Shown: positions 36,398 through 45,287, counted from the first letter of the stretch. The stretch: 64,000 bases of DNA from Allohoeflea poritis (GCF_027889715.1 NZ_JAPJZH010000019.1:29185-93184); one strand, 5' to 3'. Numbers and translations are program-made. The notes: a model not told the origin generated them from the sequence alone.

Positions 36398-37060
36398 ATG
36401 CCTCCCGCAAACGGATATGCGGCTTATGTTTTCGATGCTTACGGCACTTTGTTCGACGTGCATGCGGCCGTGCGCCGGCACGCGGCCGACATCGGACCGG
36501 ACGGTCCGCTGCTCTCCGAGATCTGGCGCAACAAGCAGCTTGAATATTCCTGGGTGCGCGCCCTTATGGGCGCCTATGTCGATTTCTGGCAGTTGACCGA
36601 ACAGGCGCTTGATTTCGCACTGGCACGGTTTCCGGCGGTCGATCCGAAACATCGCGATGCGCTGCTTGAGGCCTATTGGAAGCTGGACTGCTACGAGGAG
36701 GTCCCGTCTGTCCTCAAGGCGCTGAAGGATCGCGGCGCGAAGCTGGCGATCCTGTCGAACGGTTCGCCGGAGATGCTGGAATCGGCGGTGCGAAACGCAG
36801 CGCTCGATTCCGTTCTGGACGACGTCTTTTCCGTCGATCAGTTGCGGACCTTCAAGGCAACACCCTCCGTCTACGAGATGGTGACGACCGCCTACCGGCT
36901 TTATCCGGATGCGGTTTCCTTCCAGTCGTCCAACCGCTGGGACATTGCCGGCGCCAAGAAGTTCGGCTTCCGCACCGTGTGGATCAACCGCGCCTCCAAT
37001 CCGGACGAATACCGCGATTATTCACCCAACGTCGTGCTGCCCAATCTGGGCCAGCTCTGA
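36398..37060 (+). CDS. Haloacid dehalogenase, type II (HAD family)
   Basis: Cytosolic HAD hydrolase related to L-2-haloacid dehalogenases. The 220-residue protein has the nucleophile Asp13 in VFDAYGTLFDV, motif II in ILSNGSPEML, a conserved Lys in LRTFKATPSVYEM and motif III in SSNRWDIAGAKKFG. The residues around motif III fit the type II dehalogenase subgroup, but the natural substrate is not certain. It is divergent from the aminotransferase gene. Confidence 0.9.
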   Translation: MPPANGYAAYVFDAYGTLFDVHAAVRRHAADIGPDGPLLSEIWRNKQLEYSWVRALMGAYVDFWQLTEQALDFALARFPAVDPKHRDALLEAYWKLDCYEEVPSVLKALKDRGAKLAILSNGSPEMLESAVRNAALDSVLDDVFSVDQLRTFKATPSVYEMVTTAYRLYPDAVSFQSSNRWDIAGAKKFGFRTVWINRASNPDEYRDYSPNVVLPNLGQL

Positions 37061-37146
37061 GCGGCTGAGCCGAGAAAATCCCCTGACCTGTCCCGAAGCG
37101 CGGAGAATCAGATAAGGATTGTCCGCAGCAATGGGGATGGTGCGCC

Positions 37147-37797
37147 TTGGCGGGCAACAACGAACATACGGCCGGACTGACGCGTCGGATGCTGCTTTTG
37201 GCGGCGTCGGCTATGCTTGCCGGTTGCGTCGACCGCATGTCGCCGGAAGGTTTCGGACGGCAGACCGCCCCTTCCCGGCAGCTCAACTATCCGATCGAAC
37301 CCTATGACATCATGTATGGCGGCGTGCGGGACGGCGACTACAAGATCCGGCCCGTCCCCTACAAGCGGCTCAATCCGGATAATCTGAGGCAGATCGTCCA
37401 CGACCGCACGCTGGAGCCGATCGGCACCGTCGTCATCGATCCGAAGCACCACTATCTCTATGTGATCCTCGACGACCGCAAGGCGGTTCGATATGGCATT
37501 GCGACCGGACCGGGCTTTCCCGGCCACAAGGAGACGCTGACGGTCAGCGGGCGGGAAAGCTGGCCCGTATCCAGCGATGTCCGCAAATCCGACCCGAAGG
37601 CAAAGAAGATCGCAGGCCCGAACAGCCTCTACGGCGCGCGGGCGCTCTATCTCAGCAATGGCATGGTCATCCACGGCACGTCGCGGTGGCGGGAAATCGG
37701 CGGCGCCTGCGAAGCCGGCGGCATCGCCATGCTCAATCAGGATGTGATGGATCTCGACCGCCGCATCAAGCCCGGCGCCCGCGTCTTGGTCCTATAG
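37147..37797 (+). CDS. YkuD-domain lipoprotein lacking the catalytic SHGC motif
   Basis: The 216-residue protein starts at TTG and carries a Tat-like lipoprotein signal (TRRMLLLAASAMLAGC). The YkuD (L,D-transpeptidase) fold spans about residues 95-215, with VIDPKHHYLYVILDD and MVIHGTSRW present. In active enzymes the loop after this reads S-H-G-C-I-R-M; here it is E-A-G-G-I-A-M, so the nucleophilic Cys is Gly192 and the preceding His is Ala190. A Cys at 188 does not align. The protein is therefore probably not a transpeptidase; it may bind peptidoglycan or regulate. Its stop codon overlaps the end of the HerA-like gene by six bases. Confidence 0.85.
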   Translation: MAGNNEHTAGLTRRMLLLAASAMLAGCVDRMSPEGFGRQTAPSRQLNYPIEPYDIMYGGVRDGDYKIRPVPYKRLNPDNLRQIVHDRTLEPIGTVVIDPKHHYLYVILDDRKAVRYGIATGPGFPGHKETLTVSGRESWPVSSDVRKSDPKAKKIAGPNSLYGARALYLSNGMVIHGTSRWREIGGACEAGGIAMLNQDVMDLDRRIKPGARVLVL

Positions 37798-39393
37798 GCC
37801 CTTCTTGAGACTGCCGAGGATGCCACGCACAAGCGCCCGGCCGAGCGAACTCGCAACGGAACGGGCCGCCGACTTCATGGCCGCCTCGGCAACCGACTGG
37901 CGCCGGCTGCCCGAGCGGCGGCGGCGGGAACGCTTCCGCCTGGAGGACCGCTTGCGGCCGCGATCATCGTAATCGTCGTCGTCATCATCCGGGTCATCGA
38001 AGCCCGGCAACGTCCAGCGGCGGCTTTCCTGCAGTTCTTCCTCGTCATCCTCTTCGCGGCGGCGCCTCTCCTCTTCCGCCTTCGCGGCATCTTCGGCCCG
38101 CTTTTGCAGAATCTCGAAAGCCGAATTGCGGTCGACATCCTCGTCATAAACATTGGCAACGGGGCTCAAACCCATCGTGTCGCGGCGCTCATTGTCCTTG
38201 AGCGGGCCGAGCCGCGAGGATGGCGGCCGCACCAGCGTGCGCTGCACCACGGAGGGAACGCCCTTCGATTCCAGCGTCGAGACGAGCGCTTCGCCGACGC
38301 CAAGGCTGGTGATCGCCTCGAAGCAGTCGAAGTCGGGATTGGGGCGGAATGTTTCGGCGGCCGTCTTCACGGCCTTCTGTTCGCGCGGCGTGTAGGCGCG
38401 CAGCGCATGCTGGACGCGGTTGCCAAGTTGCGAGAGGACCGATTCGGGCACATCGAGCGGGTTCTGGGTGACGAAATAGACGCCGACCCCTTTCGAGCGG
38501 ATCAGCCGGACAACCTGCTCGACACGCTCAATCAGCACTTTCGGCGCCTCGTCGAACAGAAGATGCGCCTCGTCGAAAAAGAACACCAGGCGCGGCTTGT
38601 CGGGATCGCCTACCTCGGGCAGTTCCTCGAAAAGCTCCGACAGGAGCCACAGCAGGAATGTGCCGTAGAGGCGCGGATTCATCATCAGCTTGTCGGCGGC
38701 CAGGACGCTGATGGCGCCGCGGCCGTCCGACGTGGTGCGCATCATGTCGCTTATCTTGAGCGCCGGCTCGCCGAAGAATTTCTCGGCGCCCTGCTGCTCC
38801 AGAACAAGGAGATCGCGCTGGATGGCGCCAATCGACTGTTTCGAAACATTTCCATAGGTGCTGGAGAGTTCCTTGCTGTGTTCTCCCATGTAGGAGAGCA
38901 TTGCCTGCAGGTCCTTCAGATCGAGCAGGGTCATTCCCCCTTCGTCGGCGATCTTGAAGGCAATGTTCAAAACGCCCTCCTGGGCGTCGGTCATGTCCAT
39001 CAGCCGGGCGAGCAGCAGCGGCCCCATCTCGGTCAGCGTGGTGCGGACCCGGTGTCCCTTCTCGCCGAAGAGATCCCAGAAGATCACGGGGAACTCCTGA
39101 AATTCGTAAGGGTCAAGACCGATCGTGTTCGCCCGCTTTTCCAGAAAATCCTTGTACTCGCCAATGGCGGCGATACCCGAGAGATCGCCCTTCACATCGG
39201 CGCAGAATACCGGGACACCGGCGTTGGAGAAGCCTTCGGCAAGGATCTGCAGCGTCACCGTCTTGCCGGTACCGGTCGCCCCGGTGATCAGCCCGTGCCG
39301 GTTGGCGTAACCCAGATCGAGATATTCGCCCTTGTTGACGGAATCGTCCGGTTTGCGGCTGGTTCCGATATAGAGTTTTCCGTCTTCAAGCAT
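37792..39393 (-). CDS. HerA-like ATPase (DUF853)
   Basis: P-loop ATPase of the HerA/FtsK superfamily, DUF853 branch. The ATG at 39393 gives 533 residues: Walker A GATGTGKT (38-45), Walker B LVFFFDEAHLL (about 265-275) and YFVTQNPLDVPESVLSQLGNRVQHALRAYTP shortened here to its core QNPLDVPESVL. The last 90 residues are an extremely charged tail: a Glu/Arg-rich coiled coil, a run of Asp, then Arg/Ser/Lys. The role of DUF853 proteins is not settled; DNA translocation is suspected. No nuclease gene (NurA type) is adjacent. Confidence 0.92.
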   Translation of the reverse strand: MLEDGKLYIGTSRKPDDSVNKGEYLDLGYANRHGLITGATGTGKTVTLQILAEGFSNAGVPVFCADVKGDLSGIAAIGEYKDFLEKRANTIGLDPYEFQEFPVIFWDLFGEKGHRVRTTLTEMGPLLLARLMDMTDAQEGVLNIAFKIADEGGMTLLDLKDLQAMLSYMGEHSKELSSTYGNVSKQSIGAIQRDLLVLEQQGAEKFFGEPALKISDMMRTTSDGRGAISVLAADKLMMNPRLYGTFLLWLLSELFEELPEVGDPDKPRLVFFFDEAHLLFDEAPKVLIERVEQVVRLIRSKGVGVYFVTQNPLDVPESVLSQLGNRVQHALRAYTPREQKAVKTAAETFRPNPDFDCFEAITSLGVGEALVSTLESKGVPSVVQRTLVRPPSSRLGPLKDNERRDTMGLSPVANVYDEDVDRNSAFEILQKRAEDAAKAEEERRRREEDDEEELQESRRWTLPGFDDPDDDDDDYDDRGRKRSSRRKRSRRRRSGSRRQSVAEAAMKSAARSVASSLGRALVRGILGSLKKGL

Positions 39394-39565
39394 GTCGCTG
39401 CCCTGCCCCACATTTTTCAAACCGCCTATTTATAGGGGTGCGGTGAACCGTGGACAATTGCGCAATTGATACATGGGCGCGATAATCAGTCACCGAACCC
39501 GTGGCACACACCATATAGCGGGATCAACAAGGCCGGCGCGGTCCGGGGATCAATGGAAGTATCCG

Positions 39566-39928
39566 ATGGAAAAGGTTGTCGGCATAGGCGGGCTGTTTTT
39601 CAGGTCGAAGGATCCGAAGGCTCTGGCCGTGTGGTATGCGGAGCATCTTGGTGTCGACGAGGTGCCGCAAAGCTACGAGGACGATTGCTGGAACCAGGAA
39701 GCCGGCGCCACGGTTTTTGCGCCGTTCAACCAGGATACCGACTATTTCGGCCGGCCCGAACAGCAATGGATGGTCAATTTCCGTGTCCGGGACCTTGATG
39801 CGATGGTCGAACAGCTGCGCGGGTCGGGTATCGAGGTGAGTGTCGACGGCGAGACCTATCCCAATGGACGTTTCGCGCGGCTCCATGATCCCGAGGGCAA
39901 TCCGATCGAACTGTGGGAGCCGGCGTGA
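39566..39928 (+). CDS. VOC-family (glyoxalase/bleomycin-resistance-like) protein
   Basis: The ATG at 39566 (GGAAG seven bases upstream) gives 120 residues with the vicinal-oxygen-chelate fold: GIGGLFFRSKDPKALAVWY at the start and GRFARLHDPEGNPIELWEP at the end, the latter with the usual metal-binding Glu. Such proteins are lyases, dioxygenases or binding proteins; the substrate is unknown. A longer frame to 39473 is less likely. Confidence 0.88.
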   Translation: MEKVVGIGGLFFRSKDPKALAVWYAEHLGVDEVPQSYEDDCWNQEAGATVFAPFNQDTDYFGRPEQQWMVNFRVRDLDAMVEQLRGSGIEVSVDGETYPNGRFARLHDPEGNPIELWEPA

Positions 39929-39953
39929 GAATACACCGCGCCGCCTGACGATA

Positions 39954-40733
39954 TCAGCCGAGGCGTTCCAGCAGGGCCGGCAGATCGGCAACGGTGTCGA
40001 TGATGTGATCGGCGCCGGCGGCCAACAGCCTGTCGGAAGCGCCTGCCCGCAGCGCAGCGATTTCTGCTTCGTCCAGCGCTGAAAGCTCATCGACGGTCCT
40101 GCCGACATAATTGCCGGACATCGCGACGCCGACGGTCAGGCAGCCGGCGGCAACGCCCTCGGCAATGCCGGGCTCGGTGTCGTCGACCTTGACGATACGG
40201 CGGGCATCGGCAACGCCAAGGTCCAGGCAGCATTTGTAGATGCCCATCGGCGTCGGCCGGCCGAAGGGCAGATCGTCGGAACAGACCAGATTGTCAGGGC
40301 TGTAGCCCTGCTTTGCCGCGACGGGCAGCACATGTTCCATGATCGAGCGGGTGTAGCCCGTGGTCGAACCGATCTTCAGGCCCTTGGCCCGCAGGGCCGC
40401 AACAGCCTCGCCCGCGCCGGGCACCAGCGTCGCGTAATGCGCCGCGACCTTCTCATTCATCGGCAGGAACGCCCGGTAAAGATCATCGATATCGCTTTCC
40501 CCGGCCGGGCGGCCGTGCGCCGTCGTCCAGGCGGCGGCAATGCGCGGAGCGTCCAGCATGGCCTTGATATGATCGCGCTTGGGCAATCCCATCGGCGCGC
40601 GCGCCTCGTCGATGCTTACGTCAATGCCGCTGGCGGCGAAAAGCTCGACAAAGACGCCCATCGGCGCGAAGGAGCCGAAATCGACCGTTGTTCCCGCCCA
40701 GTCGAAAACCACCGCGCTGTAGTTCAAACCCAC
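39954..40733 (-). CDS. phnX: Phosphonoacetaldehyde hydrolase PhnX
   Basis: HAD enzyme splitting phosphonoacetaldehyde to acetaldehyde and phosphate, normally after the PhnW transaminase in 2-aminoethylphosphonate use. The protein has the nucleophile in VVFDWAGTTVDFGSFAP, the substrate-Lys region APMGLPKRDHIKAM (Lys near residue 48), GSTTGYTRSIMEHV and CSDDLPFGRPTPMG. The GTG at 40733 is chosen because AGGAGG lies five bases before it and the family begins close to this point; ATG at 40757 gives eight more residues. No phnW or phosphonate transporter is near, so the aldehyde must come from elsewhere. Confidence 0.9.
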   Translation of the reverse strand: MGLNYSAVVFDWAGTTVDFGSFAPMGVFVELFAASGIDVSIDEARAPMGLPKRDHIKAMLDAPRIAAAWTTAHGRPAGESDIDDLYRAFLPMNEKVAAHYATLVPGAGEAVAALRAKGLKIGSTTGYTRSIMEHVLPVAAKQGYSPDNLVCSDDLPFGRPTPMGIYKCCLDLGVADARRIVKVDDTEPGIAEGVAAGCLTVGVAMSGNYVGRTVDELSALDEAEIAALRAGASDRLLAAGADHIIDTVADLPALLERLG

Positions 40734-40808
40734 CTCTGCCTCCTGATGATTGTCCATGGTCTGTTTACATTCCATGGGTAGTCTGCGCGATAGGCCCAGA
40801 CAACCGCA

Positions 40809-42194
40809 ATGCGCAGGACATCGATGAAAACGACCCGCCGCACAGTGCTGACAGGCGCCGCATCGGCGCTGCTCGCCTCCCCGGTGGCGGCGCGCGCCCA
40901 GCTTGGCGACAACCGTTTTGCCGAGCTGCGCGGTTCGCTCGACGCGGTCGATTTGGGTATGCGGCCAGGCGCTTCGGACGATCAGAGCAAGATGCTCGAT
41001 ACCATTCTCAAGGATGCATCGGCGCAGAGAAAGCCGGTATTCCTGCCGGCCGGAACCTATACCGTCTCCAATCTTAACCTTCCCGACTATGTCAATCTGA
41101 TCGGTGTCGCCGGGGCCACGCGCCTCGTCTATGGCGGCGGCGGACACTTATTGTCCGCAGAAAACGCTGAACGCATCCAGTTCACGGGGCTGACGATCGA
41201 CGGCGACAACCGATGGCTTGCCGACTATGCGGAGGCCATCGTGCAGATCGGCGGCACCGATGACGTTGTCATCAGCGATTGCGCCATCGTCGGCAGCCGC
41301 AAGCACGCTGTCATGCTGAGCGGGTGCGGCGGCTCGATTGCCCGATCGGTGATCTCGGGCGCCGCGCTCACCGCGATCTACAGCGTCGAGAGCAAGGGCC
41401 TGAGGATTTCCGACAACGACATCCTCGACTGCGCCAATGGCGGCATCCTCGTGCACCGCTGGAAGGCCGCCTATGACGGCAGCATCGTCACCGGCAACCG
41501 CATTGCGCGGATCGCATCGCAGGCCGGCGGCACCGGACAATACGGCAACGGCATCAATGTCTATCGGGCCGGCAATGTGCTGATCGCAAACAATTCGCTC
41601 AGCGATTGCGCCTTTTCCGCGATCCGGTCCAACAGCGGCTCCGACGTGCAGATTATCGGCAACCAGTGTTATGAAAGCGGCGAAACGGCCATCTATTCTG
41701 AATTCTCCTTCGAGGGCGCGGTGGTCGCCAACAACCTGATCGACGGCGCCGCTAACGGCATTTCCATCGCCAATTTCAATGAAGGCGGACGGCTGGCGAC
41801 GGTCAGCGGCAATGTCATCCGCAATCTGACGACCGAGGGGCCGTATGTGGCGGAAATCTTCGGTTTCGGCTGGGGCATCGGCGTCGAAGCCGATATCGCG
41901 GTGACCGGCAATGTCATCGACAATGCGCCGCGCGCCGGCATGCTGATCGGCTGGGGTCCTTATCTGCGCGGCGTCGCGGCAACGGGCAATGTCATCCGCA
42001 ACAGCGCCGTCGGTGTCGCCGTGTCGGTGGTCGAGGGCGCAGCGGCCACGCAGATCAGCAACAACATATTCCAGAACACATTAAAGGGCGCGGTGATCGG
42101 CTATCGCTGGCAGGATCCCGTGACGAAAGATCTGACACGCAGCGGCGCGGGGGCGTACAAACACCTGACGGTGGCCGGAAATACGGTTCTTTAG
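40809..42194 (+). CDS. Tat-exported parallel beta-helix protein (TIGR03808 type)
   Basis: The 461-residue protein begins with a twin-arginine signal (TTRRTVLTGAASALLASPVAARA) and continues with a right-handed parallel beta-helix: short repeats such as VVISDCAIVGS, GLRISDNDILDCANGG, VLIANNSLSDCAFSAI and ATVSGNVIRNLTTEG recur about every 22-30 residues to the end. This is the form of TIGR03808, a Tat-translocated repetitive family of rhizobia with no known role; beta-helix proteins often bind or cleave polysaccharides. ATG at 40824 is an alternative start. It is divergent from phnX by only 75 bases. Confidence 0.88.
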   Translation: MRRTSMKTTRRTVLTGAASALLASPVAARAQLGDNRFAELRGSLDAVDLGMRPGASDDQSKMLDTILKDASAQRKPVFLPAGTYTVSNLNLPDYVNLIGVAGATRLVYGGGGHLLSAENAERIQFTGLTIDGDNRWLADYAEAIVQIGGTDDVVISDCAIVGSRKHAVMLSGCGGSIARSVISGAALTAIYSVESKGLRISDNDILDCANGGILVHRWKAAYDGSIVTGNRIARIASQAGGTGQYGNGINVYRAGNVLIANNSLSDCAFSAIRSNSGSDVQIIGNQCYESGETAIYSEFSFEGAVVANNLIDGAANGISIANFNEGGRLATVSGNVIRNLTTEGPYVAEIFGFGWGIGVEADIAVTGNVIDNAPRAGMLIGWGPYLRGVAATGNVIRNSAVGVAVSVVEGAAATQISNNIFQNTLKGAVIGYRWQDPVTKDLTRSGAGAYKHLTVAGNTVL

Positions 42195-42205
42195 GCCTGC
42201 AACGG

Positions 42206-43219
42206 CTATCTGAGGTCCTGGTTCTCCACGATCCGTATCGTCCCGACCTCGATGCCATTCCAGTTCTTGAGCGTCCGGTTGGCCTGCGCCATCAGTGCCG
42301 CGCGGGTGTCCGCGTCCGTGTCCAGATAGCGGGCAATCAGCGCGGCAACCGTCGCATCGGCCGCGCGTTGCGTGCCGTCCTCGCATTTGACGGCGATTGA
42401 TATGCCCTCTTCGGGCAGGACGGCACAAAAGACGCCCTCCGCGCCGGTCTTGGCGAATATTCTTCCCGGAAGCGTCTTCATCAGCCTTGTACAGGTCCGC
42501 TTGGTTCCAGCAACGTAATACGGCTCGGCCATGCAGGCCTCGACAAGACGTTTGGCCGCAGTGGCACGCTGCGGCTCCAGCCCCTTGCCCGAGGTCATCT
42601 TCGCAAATCCGCCGGCAAGCGCCGTGAGCGGAATGGCGTAGGTCGGGATCGAACAGCCGTCCGTGCCGCAGTTATCAACACCGAAATGCGCGCCGGTGAG
42701 ATCGGTCATGACATCGCGGATCATGCCCTGGATCGGATGGTCGTAGTTGATGTATCCGGCGTGATCGATGCCAAGATGACAGGCCGCGCAGACAAAGCCG
42801 GCATGCTTTCCCGAGCAGTTGTTGTGCAGCTGGCTGGGATCGGCGCCGGATTTCGCCAGCGCAATCGTGGCATTCTGATCCATGGGCCACTGGCAACCGC
42901 ATTCGAGCGCCGTTTCGCCGCGACCGACAGCCGCGAGCATCTTTGCCGCCAGATCGGCGTGCTCACGCTCGCCGGAGTGCGAGGCGCAGGCAAGCGCCAG
43001 TTCCCTGTTTCCGAAACCACAGGCATCTGCAGCGCCGCTCTCGACCAGGGGCAGCGCCTGCATCGCCTTAGCGGCCGATCGCGGGAACACCGGTGTGTCC
43101 ACATCTCCGAAGGAAAGCAGTGTCTTGCCATCCGCATCCACCACGATCGCGGAACCGCGATGCCGGCTTTCCACACGTCCGCCCCGGGTCACTTCAACGA
43201 TCACGGGATTTGTCATCAA
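42206..43219 (-). CDS. L-asparaginase, Rhizobium etli class 3 type
   Basis: Cytosolic asparaginase of the third structural class, unrelated to E. coli AnsA/AnsB. The 337-residue protein shows both Ser-Lys tandem elements and the zinc ligands known for this class: Ser48-Ala-Ala-Lys51, Ser80 in CASHSGE, Cys135 and Lys138 in NCSGKH, Cys189 in TDGCSIP, and the KTGAEG loop near residue 263. It converts asparagine to aspartate and ammonia. It converges on the beta-helix gene with 11 bases between stops. Confidence 0.9.
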   Translation of the reverse strand: MMTNPVIVEVTRGGRVESRHRGSAIVVDADGKTLLSFGDVDTPVFPRSAAKAMQALPLVESGAADACGFGNRELALACASHSGEREHADLAAKMLAAVGRGETALECGCQWPMDQNATIALAKSGADPSQLHNNCSGKHAGFVCAACHLGIDHAGYINYDHPIQGMIRDVMTDLTGAHFGVDNCGTDGCSIPTYAIPLTALAGGFAKMTSGKGLEPQRATAAKRLVEACMAEPYYVAGTKRTCTRLMKTLPGRIFAKTGAEGVFCAVLPEEGISIAVKCEDGTQRAADATVAALIARYLDTDADTRAALMAQANRTLKNWNGIEVGTIRIVENQDLR

Positions 43220-43457
43220 TTCGCCTCAAAGTCTGCTTCCTGTCATCCTTAGCGGGTGCGGGACTCGCTGACAATCGCCGATATGAAAGCGCTTGAACCT
43301 GCGTCATACTCCCGCGCGATTGTGAAACACGACGCACAAGAGCAATGCGCAAATGTCCGCATATGCCGAGCATTGACCGAGCGTTTCCGATCTGTGGACA
43401 TGGCTCCTTATTTGAAGTGTATTGCAAGTCAGAAGACTCAACCTGGAGGAAAGACGC

Positions 43458-44231
43458 ATGTACAGACTATTCGCCCTCTTCGGCGCTGTGTTGCTTGTTC
43501 TGGGCCCCGCAGCAGCCCAGGCCCAGCAGCCGCTGCCCGCAGTGCCCGCGCCATCCTATGAATATGTCCAGCAGGCCAGTTCGCTGCAGTTCGACGGCAC
43601 GACGCTGACCCTCCAGGGCGTTTCGCCCTCCACGGTCTTCTTCAGCGACCGGCCCAACCGGCTGACCGGCATGGTTTCAACCGGCCAATTCGCGGAACTG
43701 TGGAACGCGCCGGATGGTCCCTTCGCCTCCAACCCGCCCAACGCCGCCGTGTCGGTGCTCGGCAACATCAAGGACGCCCCGGCAATCGTCGAACTGACCA
43801 GTGCGCAGATGGACGGCGTGCAACTCAAATACGAAGTCAAGGTCCTGTCCGGCAAACTGCCGGAATCGGCTGACAATGTCGCGCTGTTCGTGGACCGCGG
43901 ACCCAATCCGCGCCATCCGGTGTCAGGGCATCCGGTCGGATACTATCCGTATCACCCGTATCATCCCGTTCCCGGCCCCTATTGCTATCACGCGCCGCAG
44001 GATCCGGAATGTCACTACCACCCCTATCATCCGTATCCGCCCTATCCGCCTTACCATCCCTATTATTATCCGGGCGCGGCCTTCGCCGCAGGTGCGGTTG
44101 TCGGCGCGGCCGCGGCCAGTTCCAACCAGCAGGGAACCTACATCTATCCGATCCCGGCAGGGCCGATCCCGGCACATTGCTATATCAACAGCGCCCATAC
44201 GCGCATGATCTGCTCGGTGCCCATCAACTAG
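43458..44231 (+). CDS. Secreted Tyr-His-Pro-rich protein, unknown
   Basis: The ATG at 43458 has GGAGGA seven bases upstream and gives 257 residues with a signal peptide (1-22, AAAQA-Q). Residues about 30-145 form a compact domain with no family I recognise. Residues about 155-200 are a low-complexity run of Tyr, His and Pro with repeated YHPY and YPP units, followed by a Gly/Ala-rich hydrophobic stretch (AAFAAGAVVGAAAA) and a C-terminus with two Cys. The His-rich repeats could bind metal; this is only suggested by composition. A terminator follows at 44256. Confidence 0.78.
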   Translation: MYRLFALFGAVLLVLGPAAAQAQQPLPAVPAPSYEYVQQASSLQFDGTTLTLQGVSPSTVFFSDRPNRLTGMVSTGQFAELWNAPDGPFASNPPNAAVSVLGNIKDAPAIVELTSAQMDGVQLKYEVKVLSGKLPESADNVALFVDRGPNPRHPVSGHPVGYYPYHPYHPVPGPYCYHAPQDPECHYHPYHPYPPYPPYHPYYYPGAAFAAGAVVGAAAASSNQQGTYIYPIPAGPIPAHCYINSAHTRMICSVPIN

Positions 44232-44255
44232 CCTTGCACGAGCGAACAAAAATCA

Positions 44256-44283
44256 GGGTCCGCACAAGCGGGCCCTTTTATTT
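44256..44283 (+). terminator. Rho-independent terminator of the Tyr-His-Pro-rich gene
   Basis: An eight-base stem GGGTCCGC / GCGGGCCC (one G-T pair) with loop ACAA is followed by TTTTATTT. Confidence 0.85.
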
Positions 44284-44297
44284 GGGGAGCCTGAAAC

Positions 44298-45287
44298 CTA
44301 GGTGTTGCGCCGGGAAAGCGCATCTTCCCAGTTGAGGGCGTGGGTCACGATCTTCTCCAGATCGTCATAGTGCGGTTTCCAGCCGAGCCGTTCCCTGATC
44401 CGATCCGAATTGGCGACAATCGAAACGGCGTCGCCCGCACGGCGATCCGCCATGCGCACCTCGAATTCCGAGCCGCTGACGCGTTTGACCACATCGACGA
44501 CTTCAAGCACCGAATGGCCATGCCCATAGCCGCAATTGGCCGTCAGGTTTTCGCCGGTGGCGCGCAGGTGTTCCAGCGCCAGGTAATGCGCGTCCACCAG
44601 ATCGGTCACATGGATATAGTCGCGTATGCAGGTGCCGTCCGGCGTCGGATAATCGGTGCCGAAGACCTGCATGTAGGGGCGTTTCGACAGCGCGGCCTGC
44701 GTTGCGACCTTGATCAGGTGGGTTGCGTCCGGCGTTGATTGTCCGGTGCGTCCGGCGGGGTCGGCCCCGGCGACATTGAAGTAACGCAGGCAGGCATAGT
44801 TCAACGGGTGCGCAGCGGCGGTATCGCGCAGCATCGTCTCTGTCATCAGCTTGGATGTGCCGTAAGGCGATTCGGGCCGTAGCGCCGCATCTTCCGCCAC
44901 CGGATCAGCCGTTTCCGGGGTGCCGTAGACGGCGGCGGTGGATGAAAAGATGAAATGCGGAACGCCCGCATCGACGCAGGCCTCCAGCAGGGCCCGCGAT
45001 TTCACGGTGTTGTTGAGATAGTATCCGAGCGGGTCGGTAACGGATTCAGGAACCACGATGGAGCCCGCGAAATGGAACACTGCGCTGACGCCGCGCTCGC
45101 GCGGGACCTTTCCGACCAGCTCCGGATCGCCGATGTCGCCGACCACCAATTCGACTTCGGCCGGCACGGCCCAGTCAAATCCGGTGGAAAGCCGGTCGAT
45201 CACCACGACATTCTCGCCGGCGTCGAGCAAACGCCAGACCATATGGCTGCCGATATAGCCGGCGCCCCCCGTGACCAGAACGGACAT
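44298..45287 (-). CDS. galE: UDP-glucose 4-epimerase
   Basis: NAD-dependent short-chain epimerase making UDP-galactose for exopolysaccharide and LPS. The 329-residue protein has the NAD motif GGAGYIGSHM (residues 7-16), the catalytic Ser/Thr in FSSTAAVYG and the Tyr-x-x-x-Lys in SPYGTSKLMTE (about residues 146-156). The C-terminal half with YPTPDGTCIRDYIHV is typical of GalE. It stands alone on the minus strand. Confidence 0.95.
   Translation of the reverse strand: MSVLVTGGAGYIGSHMVWRLLDAGENVVVIDRLSTGFDWAVPAEVELVVGDIGDPELVGKVPRERGVSAVFHFAGSIVVPESVTDPLGYYLNNTVKSRALLEACVDAGVPHFIFSSTAAVYGTPETADPVAEDAALRPESPYGTSKLMTETMLRDTAAAHPLNYACLRYFNVAGADPAGRTGQSTPDATHLIKVATQAALSKRPYMQVFGTDYPTPDGTCIRDYIHVTDLVDAHYLALEHLRATGENLTANCGYGHGHSVLEVVDVVKRVSGSEFEVRMADRRAGDAVSIVANSDRIRERLGWKPHYDDLEKIVTHALNWEDALSRRNT

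Noticed and set aside
43930..44080. Repetitive TATCACCCGTATC-like bases
   Set aside because: Considered as a tandem DNA repeat or CRISPR-like array, but it is simply the coding of the Tyr-His-Pro-rich region and has no spacers.
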